Notes under the pieces: generated by a model
What the model was told of the DNA's origin: nothing
Databases searched by the model: none
The model's input: the letters and a program-made list of their open reading frames with translations, nothing else
From: Gammaproteobacteria bacterium
GTDB lineage: Bacteria; Pseudomonadota; Gammaproteobacteria; Thiohalomonadales; Thiohalomonadaceae
Length of the DNA: 64,000 bases
Assembly (NCBI GenBank): GCA_023228645.1
Contig: JALOAT010000006.1
Coordinates: 1 to 64,000 of the forward strand
Reading direction: 5' to 3'
Made by a program: the position numbers and the translations under genes
Shown here: positions 51,441 through 60,559 of the stretch, in pieces
Position numbering within the stretch: the stretch's first letter is position 1
How the letters are laid out: each line of letters begins with the position of its first letter

Positions 51441-53723
51441 ATGAGAAGCTTATTTAAAGCAGCAGCATTGGTGCTGGCAGCGGGAGTGGGGGCGACTGCG
51501 GTAAATGCCGCAGAGTCCCTGCAGGATGTCATGAAACGTCGGGGTCTGAGTCAACAAGACCTCATGGCGGCAGCAAAGACCTACGTACCGACGGGTAAAC
51601 GTGACGAGTTTTTGGCGTTCAGTTCCGGCGGTCAGTCGGGACAGGTCATCGTCTACGGCATTCCGTCGATGCGCATTCTCAAGTACATCGGCGTCTTCAC
51701 ACCGGAGCCCTGGCAGGGTTACGGCTTCGACGAGGAATCCAAGAAGGTCCTCGCTCAAGGTCGTATCGATGGCATGGACATCACCTGGGGTGACACCCAT
51801 CACCCGGCGTTCTCCGAAACCAACGGTGAAGCGGACGGCCAGTTCCTGTTCATCAACGACAAGGCCAATCCGCGTATCGCGGTCATCGACCTGCGCGACT
51901 TCGAAACCAAGCAGATCGTGGTCAACCCCATCTTCAAGTCGGAACACGGCGGCGCCTTCGTGACGCCGAACACCGATTACATCTTCGAGGCCGCGCAGTA
52001 CGCGACGCCGTTGGAGAACAAGAAGTTCTATCCGCTGGAGGATTTCAACGAGAAGTACCGCGGCGGTATGACCTACTGGAAGTTCGACCGCAAGGCCGGC
52101 AAGATCGATCCGAAGAAGTCCTTCTCCATCGAACTGCCGCCCTACTCGCAGGACCTGTCCGACGCGGGCAAGGGTCCTTCCGACGGCTGGTCGTTCACCA
52201 ACTCGTTCTGCAGCGAGCGTTACGTCGGTGGCATCGAGAAAGGACGCCCGCCGTATGAAGCCGGCTGCTCCGCCAAGGACACCGACTACCTGCACGTGAT
52301 CAACTGGAAGAAGGCGGCTGAACTGGTGGCTGCCGGCAAGGCCAAGAAGATCAACGGCGCAGATGTGCTGACCATCGACACGGCGGTCAAGGAAGGCATC
52401 CTGTTCCTGATCCCCGAGCCGAAGAGCCCGCACGGCGTCGACGTGACCCCGGACGGCACCAAGATCGTCGTCTCCGGCAAGCTCGACACCCACGTGTCGG
52501 TCTATTCCTTCGACAAGATCATGAAGGCCATCAAGGCCAAGAAGTTCGAATCCAAGGACCCGTACGGCATTCCGGTGATCAGCATGCAGGACACCCTGCA
52601 TACTCAGGTGCAGCTTGGCCTCGGCCCGCTGCATACCCAGTATGATTCCAAGAAGTGCATCGCCTACACCTCCCTGTACGTGGACAGCCAGGTGGCGAAG
52701 TGGGACTTCTGCGAAGGCAAGGTGCTGGACAAGATCTCCATCCACTACAACATCGGTCACTTGGTGACCATGGAAGGCGACACCACCAAGCCGGCCGGCA
52801 AGTACCTGGTGGCGCTCAACAAGCTGTCCATCGACCGCTTCAACCCGGTGGGTCCCCTGCATCCGCAGAACCACCAGTTGATCGACATCAGCAACGACAA
52901 GATGCAGTTGCTGTATGACATGCCGCTGCCCTTGGGCGAGCCGCACTACGTCATCGCCATCGATGCCAAGAAGCTGAAGCCGGGCGTGCGCTACAAGGTC
53001 GGCACCGATACCCGTACCGACCAGCGTCATCCGGGCGCGGTACGTGCCGGTGAAGAGCGCATCGAACGCAACGGCAACAAGGTGACGGTGTACGGTACAC
53101 TGATCCGCTCCCACATCACTCCGGAGACCATCGAGGTCGAAGTGGGTGACGAGGTGACGATCAACCTGACCAACCTGGAGCGTGCCCAGGACGAGACCCA
53201 CGGCTTCACGGTTTCCACCTACAACGTGCATGCCTCGGTGGAGCCCGGCAAGACCGCATCGGTCAAGTTCAAGGCATTCAAGGAAGGCGTCTATCCGTAC
53301 TACTGCACGGAGTTCTGCTCGGCGCTGCACCTTGAGATGCAGGGTTACCTCCTGGTCAAGCCGAAGGGCTGGAAGGCGACCAAGAAGGAACTCGCCAAGG
53401 GCACCTACACCGAAGCAGAGTACCAGGCGATCGTGAAGCGCGTGGCCGATACCCAGGCGGTCATCGACTCCGTGGTAGGCTACATCACCAGCACCAACTA
53501 CAAGGACTTCCCGGATGTTGTGAACCTGGTCGCGGATGCCACCGACCAGCTGAACAAGATTCCGGATGCCAAGTCCAAGTACGAAGCGGCGGCTGCCAAG
53601 AAGGATTGGGAGCAGGCCAGCCTCTGGGCCGAGCAGGTGTGGCAGTATCAGGTGAAGGCGGCCGACATCGGTCTCCGTGCCAAGACCTACCTGGAACAGA
53701 ATGGTGCCAAGGTGATCAAGTAA
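51441..53723 (+). CDS. nosZ: nitrous oxide reductase, Sec-dependent clade II type
   Basis: The 760-residue enzyme reduces N2O to N2. The start at 51441 follows AGGGG and gives an ordinary Sec signal peptide (LFKAAALVLAAGVGATAVNA) without twin arginines. The β-propeller holds the CuZ site with the clade II motif WGDTHHPAFSE (~residue 116). The cupredoxin holds CuA as CTEFCSALHLEM (~620). Residues ~640-760 form a helical extension with no CXXCH, unlike the heme-bearing tail of Wolinella. It heads the nos cluster. Confidence 0.97.
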   Translation: MRSLFKAAALVLAAGVGATAVNAAESLQDVMKRRGLSQQDLMAAAKTYVPTGKRDEFLAFSSGGQSGQVIVYGIPSMRILKYIGVFTPEPWQGYGFDEESKKVLAQGRIDGMDITWGDTHHPAFSETNGEADGQFLFINDKANPRIAVIDLRDFETKQIVVNPIFKSEHGGAFVTPNTDYIFEAAQYATPLENKKFYPLEDFNEKYRGGMTYWKFDRKAGKIDPKKSFSIELPPYSQDLSDAGKGPSDGWSFTNSFCSERYVGGIEKGRPPYEAGCSAKDTDYLHVINWKKAAELVAAGKAKKINGADVLTIDTAVKEGILFLIPEPKSPHGVDVTPDGTKIVVSGKLDTHVSVYSFDKIMKAIKAKKFESKDPYGIPVISMQDTLHTQVQLGLGPLHTQYDSKKCIAYTSLYVDSQVAKWDFCEGKVLDKISIHYNIGHLVTMEGDTTKPAGKYLVALNKLSIDRFNPVGPLHPQNHQLIDISNDKMQLLYDMPLPLGEPHYVIAIDAKKLKPGVRYKVGTDTRTDQRHPGAVRAGEERIERNGNKVTVYGTLIRSHITPETIEVEVGDEVTINLTNLERAQDETHGFTVSTYNVHASVEPGKTASVKFKAFKEGVYPYYCTEFCSALHLEMQGYLLVKPKGWKATKKELAKGTYTEAEYQAIVKRVADTQAVIDSVVGYITSTNYKDFPDVVNLVADATDQLNKIPDAKSKYEAAAAKKDWEQASLWAEQVWQYQVKAADIGLRAKTYLEQNGAKVIK

Positions 53724-53734
53724 GTTGTTTTGAG

Positions 53735-53748
53735 TTGACGTAAGTCAA
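53735..53748. promoter_or_regulatory. perfect FNR/NNR-type palindrome between nosZ and the cytochrome c gene
   Basis: TTGAC-GTAA-GTCAA is a perfect 5-4-5 palindrome, close to the TTAAC-N4-GTCAA form reported for Nnr regulators. It sits 65 nt before the next start codon. Its right half-site GTCAA equals that of the nosZ upstream site. Confidence 0.5.
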
Positions 53749-53752
53749 ACCC

Positions 53753-53788
53753 TCGACGGAGACAGGCGATCAATCCTGTCTCCGTCGA
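53753..53788. other. 14-bp perfect hairpin between nosZ and the cytochrome c gene
   Basis: TCGACGGAGACAGG and CCTGTCTCCGTCGA pair perfectly around CGATCAAT. No T run follows, so it may stabilise the nosZ mRNA end or weaken read-through rather than end transcription. Confidence 0.7.
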
Positions 53789-53812
53789 ACTTCACCACCA
53801 CTGGAGCTGAAC

Positions 53813-54127
53813 ATGAAGTATCTCACCACAGCCATGCTCGCCTCGTTGATGTGCTCGGCCGCCGTCGCCGTCGCCGCGCCGGACGGGGCACAGCTTTACA
53901 CCGAAAAGACTTGCAATGCCTGCCACGGTCCGAAGGGTGACAAGCCGCTGCTGCCGAATTATCCAAAGATTGCAGGCCAGAGCGCCGCCTACACGGAACA
54001 GCAGATGAAGGACATCAAGAGCGGTGCGCGCAGCAACGGCCAGACCGCCGCCATGAAGGGCGTCATGCATCTGGTCAACGACGAAGAGATCAAGGCCCTG
54101 AGCCTGTACCTGGAAAAACTCAAGTGA
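53813..54127 (+). CDS. nosC1: monoheme cytochrome c of the nos cluster
   Basis: The 104-residue protein has a signal peptide and one heme site TCNACHGPKG, with an axial Met in MKGVMHLV. It is a small class I cytochrome likely to bring electrons to NosZ. Position directly after nosZ fits NosC-type cytochromes of clade II clusters; the exact number is by position. Confidence 0.8.
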   Translation: MKYLTTAMLASLMCSAAVAVAAPDGAQLYTEKTCNACHGPKGDKPLLPNYPKIAGQSAAYTEQQMKDIKSGARSNGQTAAMKGVMHLVNDEEIKALSLYLEKLK

Positions 54128-54140
54128 GTGTGGAGAGACG

Positions 54141-54881
54141 ATGAACAGAAACCCCAACATGAAACTCTCATTACTGCTGGTCGGCCTGCTCGGTACAGGC
54201 GTGGCTTTTGCCGGCCCGCCGGCTCCCAAGGCACAGGGCATCGAAAGTGAGGGCTACACCTGGAATGCCCAGGAAGGCGAGAAGCTCGAAGCACTTGGTT
54301 ACACCGGCGATATCGTGAATGGCGAGGAAGCCTATGAGATCTGCGGCGCGTGCCACCTGCCCTCGGGCGCCGGCCGCCCGGACGGCACCTTCCCACAGCT
54401 TGCCGGACAGCACACCACCGTACTCATTAAGCAGATGGCGGACATCCGTGCCGGATTGCGTGACAACCCGACCATGTACCCGTTTGCCATCTCGTTGATC
54501 GATCCCCAGGAACTGGCGGACGTCGCAACCTACATCGAGAGCCTGTGCATTCCCGTCGAGCACGGCAAGTACGAAGGCGCCGATGCCGCACTCCAGATCA
54601 ATCGCGGCAAGCAGCTTTACGAAAAGCAGTGCCTGGAATGCCACGGCAAGAACGGCGAGGGCAACAAGGAGAAGTTCTACCCGGTCATCGCCGGCCAGCA
54701 CTACAAGTACCTGCTGCGTCAGATGACGGAAATCCGCGACGGTAAGCGCCGCAACGCGAACCCTGACATGGTCAAGGTCATCAAGCCCTATACCAACGAG
54801 GATTTGGTCGCCATCTCGGCCTATCAGTCGAGCCTGACCATGCCTGGTTCGATGTGCAAGCCGAAAGCAGCCAAGAAATAG
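54141..54881 (+). CDS. nosC2: diheme cytochrome c of the nos cluster
   Basis: The 246-residue protein has a signal peptide and two heme sites, ICGACHLPSGAGRPDG (~residue 70) and QCLECHGKNGEGNKEK (~172), in two class I domains. GGAGAGACG precedes the start. It follows the monoheme cytochrome by 13 nt, and both should carry electrons to NosZ. Confidence 0.82.
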   Translation: MNRNPNMKLSLLLVGLLGTGVAFAGPPAPKAQGIESEGYTWNAQEGEKLEALGYTGDIVNGEEAYEICGACHLPSGAGRPDGTFPQLAGQHTTVLIKQMADIRAGLRDNPTMYPFAISLIDPQELADVATYIESLCIPVEHGKYEGADAALQINRGKQLYEKQCLECHGKNGEGNKEKFYPVIAGQHYKYLLRQMTEIRDGKRRNANPDMVKVIKPYTNEDLVAISAYQSSLTMPGSMCKPKAAKK

Positions 54882-54895
54882 TCCAATTTCCCGTA

Positions 54896-54926
54896 GGCGG
54901 CTGCCCGCGATAATGTGGGCACCGCC
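54896..54926. other. hairpin between the diheme cytochrome and the membrane protein genes
   Basis: GGCGG-CT-GCCC and GGGC-A-CCGCC form a stem of nine pairs with a small bulge. A second hairpin inside the nos operon, again without a T run. Confidence 0.45.
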
Positions 54927-54971
54927 TTCGCGGACACCACAGAACACCTCAGCTTCCCATAGAGAGCAGGC

Positions 54972-55949
54972 ATGATGGAAAAGCAGAACAAGATTGTCGC
55001 TGGGCTAACCTTGATTGCGCTGATCGCTCTCGTAACAGCCTATTTCGCGCCAATCTGGTGGGTGTCGCTCACCGCACCCAACTATCCCGAAGACGCCTTT
55101 CCTGACGGCATCCGCATTCACTTCCACTTCGACGGCGTGTACAACGGCTGCAAGGCCGCCGGCGCAGGATCGCAGATGGCCGATGAGATCATCCAGGGTG
55201 ACCTCGATGACACCATGGAGCGCTGGAATCCTATCCTCGACGCACAACACGTGGAAAAGGATGTCAAAGGCCTCGACTGCGTGCATGAGATGAACACCAT
55301 CAACCATTACGTCGGCATGTTCCCCATCGCCACCGGCGCCCCGGTAGAGAAACCCCTGTCGAAATTCTTCATGGGCTTCTTCGCCGTCATGATGGTTGCT
55401 TTCGCGCTGCCCAAAAAGAAGGCTCGCCTGGCCGCGCTGGTCGCAGGCTTCGCAGCCGTGGCGGTGTGGATGATCGTTGATCAATTTGTCATGGGCCGGC
55501 TCGACAGCCATGTCCAGAATTACGTTGCCGAAGCCGGCACCTTCTTCAAGGAACCTGAACGCATCCAGGCGTGGGGTGACAACGTGAAGCTGATCAGCCA
55601 GATTGTCATCTTCGGGCTGATCGCCATCATGGGCGTCGTGGTTGCCGGTGTCGCCAAGCTGCGCAGTTTCCAGCTGCTACTGGCCGGGGTACCGGCACTG
55701 CTACCGGCATTCTTCCTGGTGACCTACTCCGCGTGGCTGTGGTTCTTCGGTCACAACCTGCATCCGTGGGGCGCCTTCACGGTGAAGCCCTTCATGCCTA
55801 CGGTGTTCGGGGAAGGTAAGGTTGCACAGTTCTCCACCTACTCCTATCCGTACTGGGGTTTTGCCCTGCTCATGGTCATGTTCATCTGTCTGGGCCTGGC
55901 GCTGCTCATCCGTCGCAAGCAGCTTCGTGAAGATCCTGCCGCGGAGTAA
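54972..55949 (+). CDS. NosB-like integral membrane protein
   Basis: The 325-residue protein has an N-terminal helix (IVAGLTLIALIALVTAYFA), a ~90-residue periplasmic loop with Cys pairs (YNGCKAAG and LDCVHEM), then about five helices. There is no CXXCH. Its place between nosZ/cytochromes and nosD matches the NosB membrane protein of clade II clusters such as Wolinella; role unknown but specific to that type. Confidence in the family name is moderate. Confidence 0.65.
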   Translation: MMEKQNKIVAGLTLIALIALVTAYFAPIWWVSLTAPNYPEDAFPDGIRIHFHFDGVYNGCKAAGAGSQMADEIIQGDLDDTMERWNPILDAQHVEKDVKGLDCVHEMNTINHYVGMFPIATGAPVEKPLSKFFMGFFAVMMVAFALPKKKARLAALVAGFAAVAVWMIVDQFVMGRLDSHVQNYVAEAGTFFKEPERIQAWGDNVKLISQIVIFGLIAIMGVVVAGVAKLRSFQLLLAGVPALLPAFFLVTYSAWLWFFGHNLHPWGAFTVKPFMPTVFGEGKVAQFSTYSYPYWGFALLMVMFICLGLALLIRRKQLREDPAAE

Positions 55950-55952
55950 AAC

Positions 55953-57314
55953 GTGCCTCACTTGTCGAGTGTGTCTCGTGCAGCACTGGTCATGGCACTG
56001 GCACTCGCGGGTTCCAGCGTTACCGCGGATGAACAGCAACTGGGCGCCGGTGCGGATTTCAGCACCGCGCCCAGGGTGACCATTGACCGGCCGAAACCCG
56101 TCTACCTGCTCATCGAACGCGACAAGCGCATCCACGGCCTCAAACCGCTTCAGGAACTGGTCGACAAGGCCGCCCCCGGTTCGGTGCTCAAGCCGCCACC
56201 CGGTGTGTATTCCGGGCCGGTGACCATCGACAAGCCGTTGACCATCGATGGCGAAGGTCAGGTGACCGTCGATGCGGGCGGCAAGGGCACGGTGATGGTG
56301 CTCAATGCCGATAATTCAATCATTCGCGGACTGCACCTGACCGGTTCGGGCAACTCCCACGACACGGATGACTCCTGTCTCGACGTTCGCGGCCACAACA
56401 ACCTGATCGAAAATCTCGTGGTCGATGACTGCCTGTTCGGTATCGACCTGAAGCAGGTCAACAACAGCATCGTCCGCGGCAATCGGGTTCGCTCGAAGGA
56501 GGTAGAGCTGGGGACCCGTGGTGACGGCCTGCGGCTGTGGTACAGCCACGACAACCGCATAGAAAACAACGAGGTCGTCGACTCCCGCGATATGGTCGCG
56601 TGGTACTCGAACCGGAACGTATTCAGTGGCAACGTAGGTCGACGCAGTCGCTATTCCATTCATTTCATGTTCGCCCACGACAACATCGTCGAGGGAAACC
56701 GCTTTTATGACAATGCCGTCGGCATCTACTTCATGTACACGGAAGGCGGCGTGGCGCGAAACAACATCATTTCCCATGCTACCGGTGCGACCGGCATGGG
56801 CATCGGGTTCAAAGAGGCGTCGGGGACGATCATCGAGAACAACGAGATCATCTACTGCGGAATCGGCATCGGCTCCGACCTCTCACCTTTCCAGCCCGAT
56901 GCGACCATCGAGGTGCGAAGGAATCGCTTTGCGTACAATGGCATCGGGATTCTGTTCAACTCGGAGACCGGCAATAACTTTATGCGCGACAACGTATTCG
57001 AGGGGAACCTCACGCAGGTGACCTACGGCGGCAGAAGCGACAATTCGGTGCTGAATTTCTGGGAAGGGAACTACTGGGACGATTATCAGGGCTTCGATCG
57101 CGACCACGATGGCTACGGCGATCAGGCCCATGATCTCTATTCTTACACCGACCAGATCTGGGCTGAGTTGCCGGTAGCACGCTTCTTCCGCAGCTCCCCG
57201 GTCATGGAACTCCTCGACTTTCTCGAACGCCTGGCACCGTTCTCCGCGCCTGATCTCATCCTGAAGGATGCCAAGCCGCGTTACACCAAGCCGCAACAGG
57301 GGGTGTTGCCATGA
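55953..57314 (+). CDS. nosD: periplasmic copper-site maturation protein NosD
   Basis: The 453-residue protein (GTG start at 55953) has a signal peptide and a right-handed β-helix made of ~22-residue parallel repeats (NNLIENLVVDDCLFGID, NRIENNEVVDSRDMV, RNNIISHATG). It works with the NosFY ABC transporter in building CuZ. It overlaps nosG by 4 nt. Confidence 0.93.
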   Translation: MPHLSSVSRAALVMALALAGSSVTADEQQLGAGADFSTAPRVTIDRPKPVYLLIERDKRIHGLKPLQELVDKAAPGSVLKPPPGVYSGPVTIDKPLTIDGEGQVTVDAGGKGTVMVLNADNSIIRGLHLTGSGNSHDTDDSCLDVRGHNNLIENLVVDDCLFGIDLKQVNNSIVRGNRVRSKEVELGTRGDGLRLWYSHDNRIENNEVVDSRDMVAWYSNRNVFSGNVGRRSRYSIHFMFAHDNIVEGNRFYDNAVGIYFMYTEGGVARNNIISHATGATGMGIGFKEASGTIIENNEIIYCGIGIGSDLSPFQPDATIEVRRNRFAYNGIGILFNSETGNNFMRDNVFEGNLTQVTYGGRSDNSVLNFWEGNYWDDYQGFDRDHDGYGDQAHDLYSYTDQIWAELPVARFFRSSPVMELLDFLERLAPFSAPDLILKDAKPRYTKPQQGVLP

Positions 57315-58174
57315 GCACTCAATCCACGCCTGGCGACAAAAAGACAGCCAGCCGTGTACCCCTGGACAAGGCCCAGAAGGCGCGCCGCCGGTTTCTGCAT
57401 TCCATCGGCCTCACCCTGGGCGTGGTCGGCATATCGCTGCTTGGTTACATTCCCGTCACCAGCGCCCGCCCGCCCCGCTTGCGTCCGCCCGGTGCGCTCA
57501 ACGAGGATGATTTCCTCGCATCCTGCATCAAGTGCGGTCAGTGTGTGCAGGTCTGTCCGGTACAGGCGATTGTGTTGGGCGACATCGACGACGGTTTCGG
57601 TATTGGTGTGCCTTACATTTCCGCCCGCGATCAGGCCTGCGACTTCTCCTGCGATGCCGTGCAATGCATCCTCGCCTGCCCGACCGGTGCACTTACCTAC
57701 GTAAAGCCGGCGTCACTGGAAGTAAGCGCGGGTGCACCGCTGGCCAGGCCTCCTGTCTTGAAGGCCAAGGAAAACGATCCGGAGCCGACGCTCAATCTCA
57801 AAGAGCGCATCGGTGTTGCCCGCTTGGCCAGGCCCGAGGCGTGCCTCGCGTTGCACGGCCAGGGCTTCAAGGGACCGGCGCGCGGCCCCGCGTTCAAGGG
57901 GCAGATGCGCTACGTGGACGTTGATCGCTGGAAGCCGATCCCCTTGCGTGATCATCCTTACGATCGCGAATTGTGCGACCTGTGTTTTACCGAATGTCCT
58001 ATCAAAGACGCCATCCAGATGGTCAGTTTCCTGAGCAAACGCGGTGAACGCCTCGCCCGGCCTGAGGTGCTTGAGCAGTGTGTCGGCTGTGGGGTCTGTG
58101 AAATGGTCTGCCCGGTCGAGCCGGCGGCCATCGTTATCGATGCACGGGCACCGTGGCAGGGGGAGCCGGTATGA
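57311..58174 (+). CDS. nosG: NosG/NapG-type periplasmic iron-sulfur protein
   Basis: The 287-residue protein has a twin-arginine-type start (ARRRFLHSIG) and four [4Fe-4S] motifs: CIKCGQCVQVCP, CDFSCDAVQCILACP, LCDLCFTECP and CVGCGVCEMVCP. With NosH it should form a quinol dehydrogenase route to the cytochromes, in place of NosR. Overlaps nosD and nosH by 4 nt each. Confidence 0.92.
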   Translation: MSTQSTPGDKKTASRVPLDKAQKARRRFLHSIGLTLGVVGISLLGYIPVTSARPPRLRPPGALNEDDFLASCIKCGQCVQVCPVQAIVLGDIDDGFGIGVPYISARDQACDFSCDAVQCILACPTGALTYVKPASLEVSAGAPLARPPVLKAKENDPEPTLNLKERIGVARLARPEACLALHGQGFKGPARGPAFKGQMRYVDVDRWKPIPLRDHPYDRELCDLCFTECPIKDAIQMVSFLSKRGERLARPEVLEQCVGCGVCEMVCPVEPAAIVIDARAPWQGEPV

Positions 58175-59136
58175 GCCGCTTCGTCGACCTGTTGCTCGGC
58201 ATGCTCGGCGCTGAGCCCAAGAAGCCGACGCACGTTTCCGAGAACGTCAAGCAAATCATGGTTCGCAAGTATGCGAACAAGGACAACTACATCAAGGAAA
58301 AGCTACATATCCGGGCGCACCAGAACCCAAGTCACAAATGGCGCAATCGGCGCTGGTCCGTCCTGATAGCGGTGAACATGCTGTTCGTCGTGTCCTTCTG
58401 GCTGGACATCCAGATCCTGGAAGGCGCATTGACGGCATCACGCTTCGTTGGCTTCCACATGGTGGACCTGAACTCCGCGCTGCATGTGATGCTGGCTCAC
58501 AAGCACGTGATCGTGAACCTGTTCATCGGGACATTCACGGTATTTCTGCTCTGGGTGCTAATGGGTGGGCGGAGCTTCTGTTCCTGGGTATGTCCTTATC
58601 ATCTCGTCTCGGAGCTGACCGAGAAGCTGCACCTGAAGTTGGTGCAGAAGAAGCTCGTCACCGACCACCAGTTCCATCGTGGCACGCGTACGGTGTTCTG
58701 GCTGTTGTTCGCACTCATGTCGTTCGCCACCGGCTACACCATCTTCGAAACGCTCTCGCCAACCGGAATTCTTTCCCGTGCGCTGATCTATGGCCCGGGG
58801 TTGGCGCTCGGCTGGGTTTTCCTGCTGTTGCTGTTCGAAGTGTTCTGGTCGCGCCGTGCCTGGTGCCGCTACGTCTGCCCCATCGGGCTCACCTATGGCG
58901 CAGTGGGTCTCATCACTCCCCTGCAGATCACCTATCGCGTGGAGCAATGCTTCCACGAAGGGGACTGCCGCAAGGTGTGTCTGGTGCCGCACGTACTCGA
59001 CGTCACCATCAAGGGCCGCGCCACTGAGGAATCCGTGGGGCTCGGCCCGGATTGCACACGCTGTGGCCTGTGCGTGGATGTTTGCCCGACGGGAGCCTTG
59101 CTTTATGAAGTCAAGGGCCTTTCGAAACTCCTGTAG
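58171..59136 (+). CDS. nosH: NosH/NapH-type membrane quinol dehydrogenase
   Basis: The 321-residue protein starts at the ATG overlapping the nosG stop. It has four membrane helices, two CXXXCP-type motifs on the cytoplasmic side (SWVCPYHLVSE, RYVCPIGL) and two ferredoxin-type sites, one near EGDCRKVCLVPHV and one CTRCGLCVDVCP. It oxidises menaquinol or ubiquinol and passes electrons to NosG. Confidence 0.92.
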   Translation: MSRFVDLLLGMLGAEPKKPTHVSENVKQIMVRKYANKDNYIKEKLHIRAHQNPSHKWRNRRWSVLIAVNMLFVVSFWLDIQILEGALTASRFVGFHMVDLNSALHVMLAHKHVIVNLFIGTFTVFLLWVLMGGRSFCSWVCPYHLVSELTEKLHLKLVQKKLVTDHQFHRGTRTVFWLLFALMSFATGYTIFETLSPTGILSRALIYGPGLALGWVFLLLLFEVFWSRRAWCRYVCPIGLTYGAVGLITPLQITYRVEQCFHEGDCRKVCLVPHVLDVTIKGRATEESVGLGPDCTRCGLCVDVCPTGALLYEVKGLSKLL

Positions 59137-59181
59137 GGCAGGCGGCGGATCGACGTTCAAACGGTTGATACGAAGGAATCC

Positions 59182-60033
59182 ATGATCAAGTTCGAAAACA
59201 TCACCAAGACGTTCAGGCGCGCACGGGTGCTCAACGGCGTCGATCTCCAGATCGGTGTAGGCGAACGGGTTGCCCTGATTGGTTCCAACGGCGCCGGTAA
59301 GACCACGCTGATTCGTTGTCTGCTCGGTGAGTACGCCTGCGAGGGCAGTGTGCGCATCGACGGCGTAGACCCTCGCCGGAACCGTACTGCGGTGCTGGGC
59401 AACATCGGCTTCGTGCCACAGTTGCCGCCACCGCTGAAAATGCCCATTGGCCCACTGATCGACTTCTCCGCATCGCTTTGCGGAACGGATCCGGCTCGCA
59501 TCGGGGCGATTGCCGAACAACTGGGGCTTGACGTCAACGCCATCCGCTCGCGGCAGTTCGTCAGGCTGTCGGGCGGCATGAAGCAGAAACTGTTGATTGC
59601 CATTGCCCTTGGCCGGGATGCACGGGTGCTGGTGATGGACGAACCTGCGGCGAATCTCGACCCCGACGCCCGCAAGCGATTCTTCCAGCTCCTTGCCGAG
59701 CGCCTGGACGATGCCACGATGATCATTTCCAGCCACCGCCTCGACGAGGTGTCATCGCTGGTAAACCGCGTCATCGAAATGGACATGGGCCGCATCGTGC
59801 TCGATGACAAGGTGGCGGAGGAAGGCGAACTGACCGACGTACTCGCCTGCCGTGTCGTCCTCAAGCGTTTCGAACCGGCCTTTGCCAAATCGCTGGTCGG
59901 CTGGGATCTCACCCCCGAAGCGGACAATCTGGTGTGGCGCGGCCAGGTGGCCGCCCCGGACCGTTTGCGGTTCCTCGGCATCATGTCCCGTTACACGGGT
60001 CTGGTGAGCGAACTTTCCATGGTCGAAGAGTGA
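59182..60033 (+). CDS. nosF: ABC transporter ATPase NosF
   Basis: The 283-residue ATPase has Walker A GSNGAGKTTLI (~residue 35), the signature RLSGGMKQKLLIA (~129) and Walker B VLVMDEPAANLDP (~152). With NosY it transports a sulfur species for CuZ assembly through NosD. AAGGAATCC precedes the ATG. Confidence 0.95.
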   Translation: MIKFENITKTFRRARVLNGVDLQIGVGERVALIGSNGAGKTTLIRCLLGEYACEGSVRIDGVDPRRNRTAVLGNIGFVPQLPPPLKMPIGPLIDFSASLCGTDPARIGAIAEQLGLDVNAIRSRQFVRLSGGMKQKLLIAIALGRDARVLVMDEPAANLDPDARKRFFQLLAERLDDATMIISSHRLDEVSSLVNRVIEMDMGRIVLDDKVAEEGELTDVLACRVVLKRFEPAFAKSLVGWDLTPEADNLVWRGQVAAPDRLRFLGIMSRYTGLVSELSMVEE

Positions 60034-60034
60034 T

Positions 60035-60559
60035 ATGTGCGAGGCAAAAGGAAAACTCACGCATTGCACGGGGCATCAACCCGCACGTCGGGAGTTCCTC
60101 GCTCGGGCAGGCGCAGGTGCGCTGCTGCTCTCGCCGCTGGCCATGGCGCTGTCCGGATGCAATCGGGGCAACTGGCCGGAAGGCATGGCACCGATCCGCT
60201 GGGACCGCGATACCTGCATACGCTGCCGCATGGCTATTTCGGACCGGCGCTTCGCCGCGCAGATGCGCGGCGGAGAAAAGAACACGGTGTTCAAGTTCGA
60301 CGACCTCGGCTGCCTGCTCTTCTGGATAAAGGAAGAGGGCGAAAAATATCCCTGGATGGTGTCGCCCGAGACGCGTCTCTGGGTCGCCGACTACACCAGC
60401 AGGAGCCGCGAGGACATGATCTGGCTGGACCCCAGGCAGGGGCATTACGTGCAGCGCACCTCGCCGATGGGCTATAACTTCGCCGCCATCTCGACGCCGC
60501 AGGCAGATGCCGTGACGTTCGAAGAGATGCGGCGGCAAACGCTGGCAAAGGGCAGATAA
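60035..60559 (+). CDS. nosL: copper-binding lipoprotein NosL
   Basis: The 174-residue protein has ARREFLARAGAGALLL then lipobox ALSGCNRG (Cys ~44). The NosL copper motif is CIRCRMAISD (~62-67), and the C-terminal βαβ half has the TSPMGYNFAAI strand. It supplies Cu(I) to apo-NosZ. It starts one base after nosF and shares a base with nosY. Confidence 0.94.
   Translation: MCEAKGKLTHCTGHQPARREFLARAGAGALLLSPLAMALSGCNRGNWPEGMAPIRWDRDTCIRCRMAISDRRFAAQMRGGEKNTVFKFDDLGCLLFWIKEEGEKYPWMVSPETRLWVADYTSRSREDMIWLDPRQGHYVQRTSPMGYNFAAISTPQADAVTFEEMRRQTLAKGR

Noticed and set aside
51450..53330. Long minus-strand open frame opposite nosZ
   Set aside because: Antisense shadow due to GC-rich third positions; nosZ is unmistakable on the plus strand.
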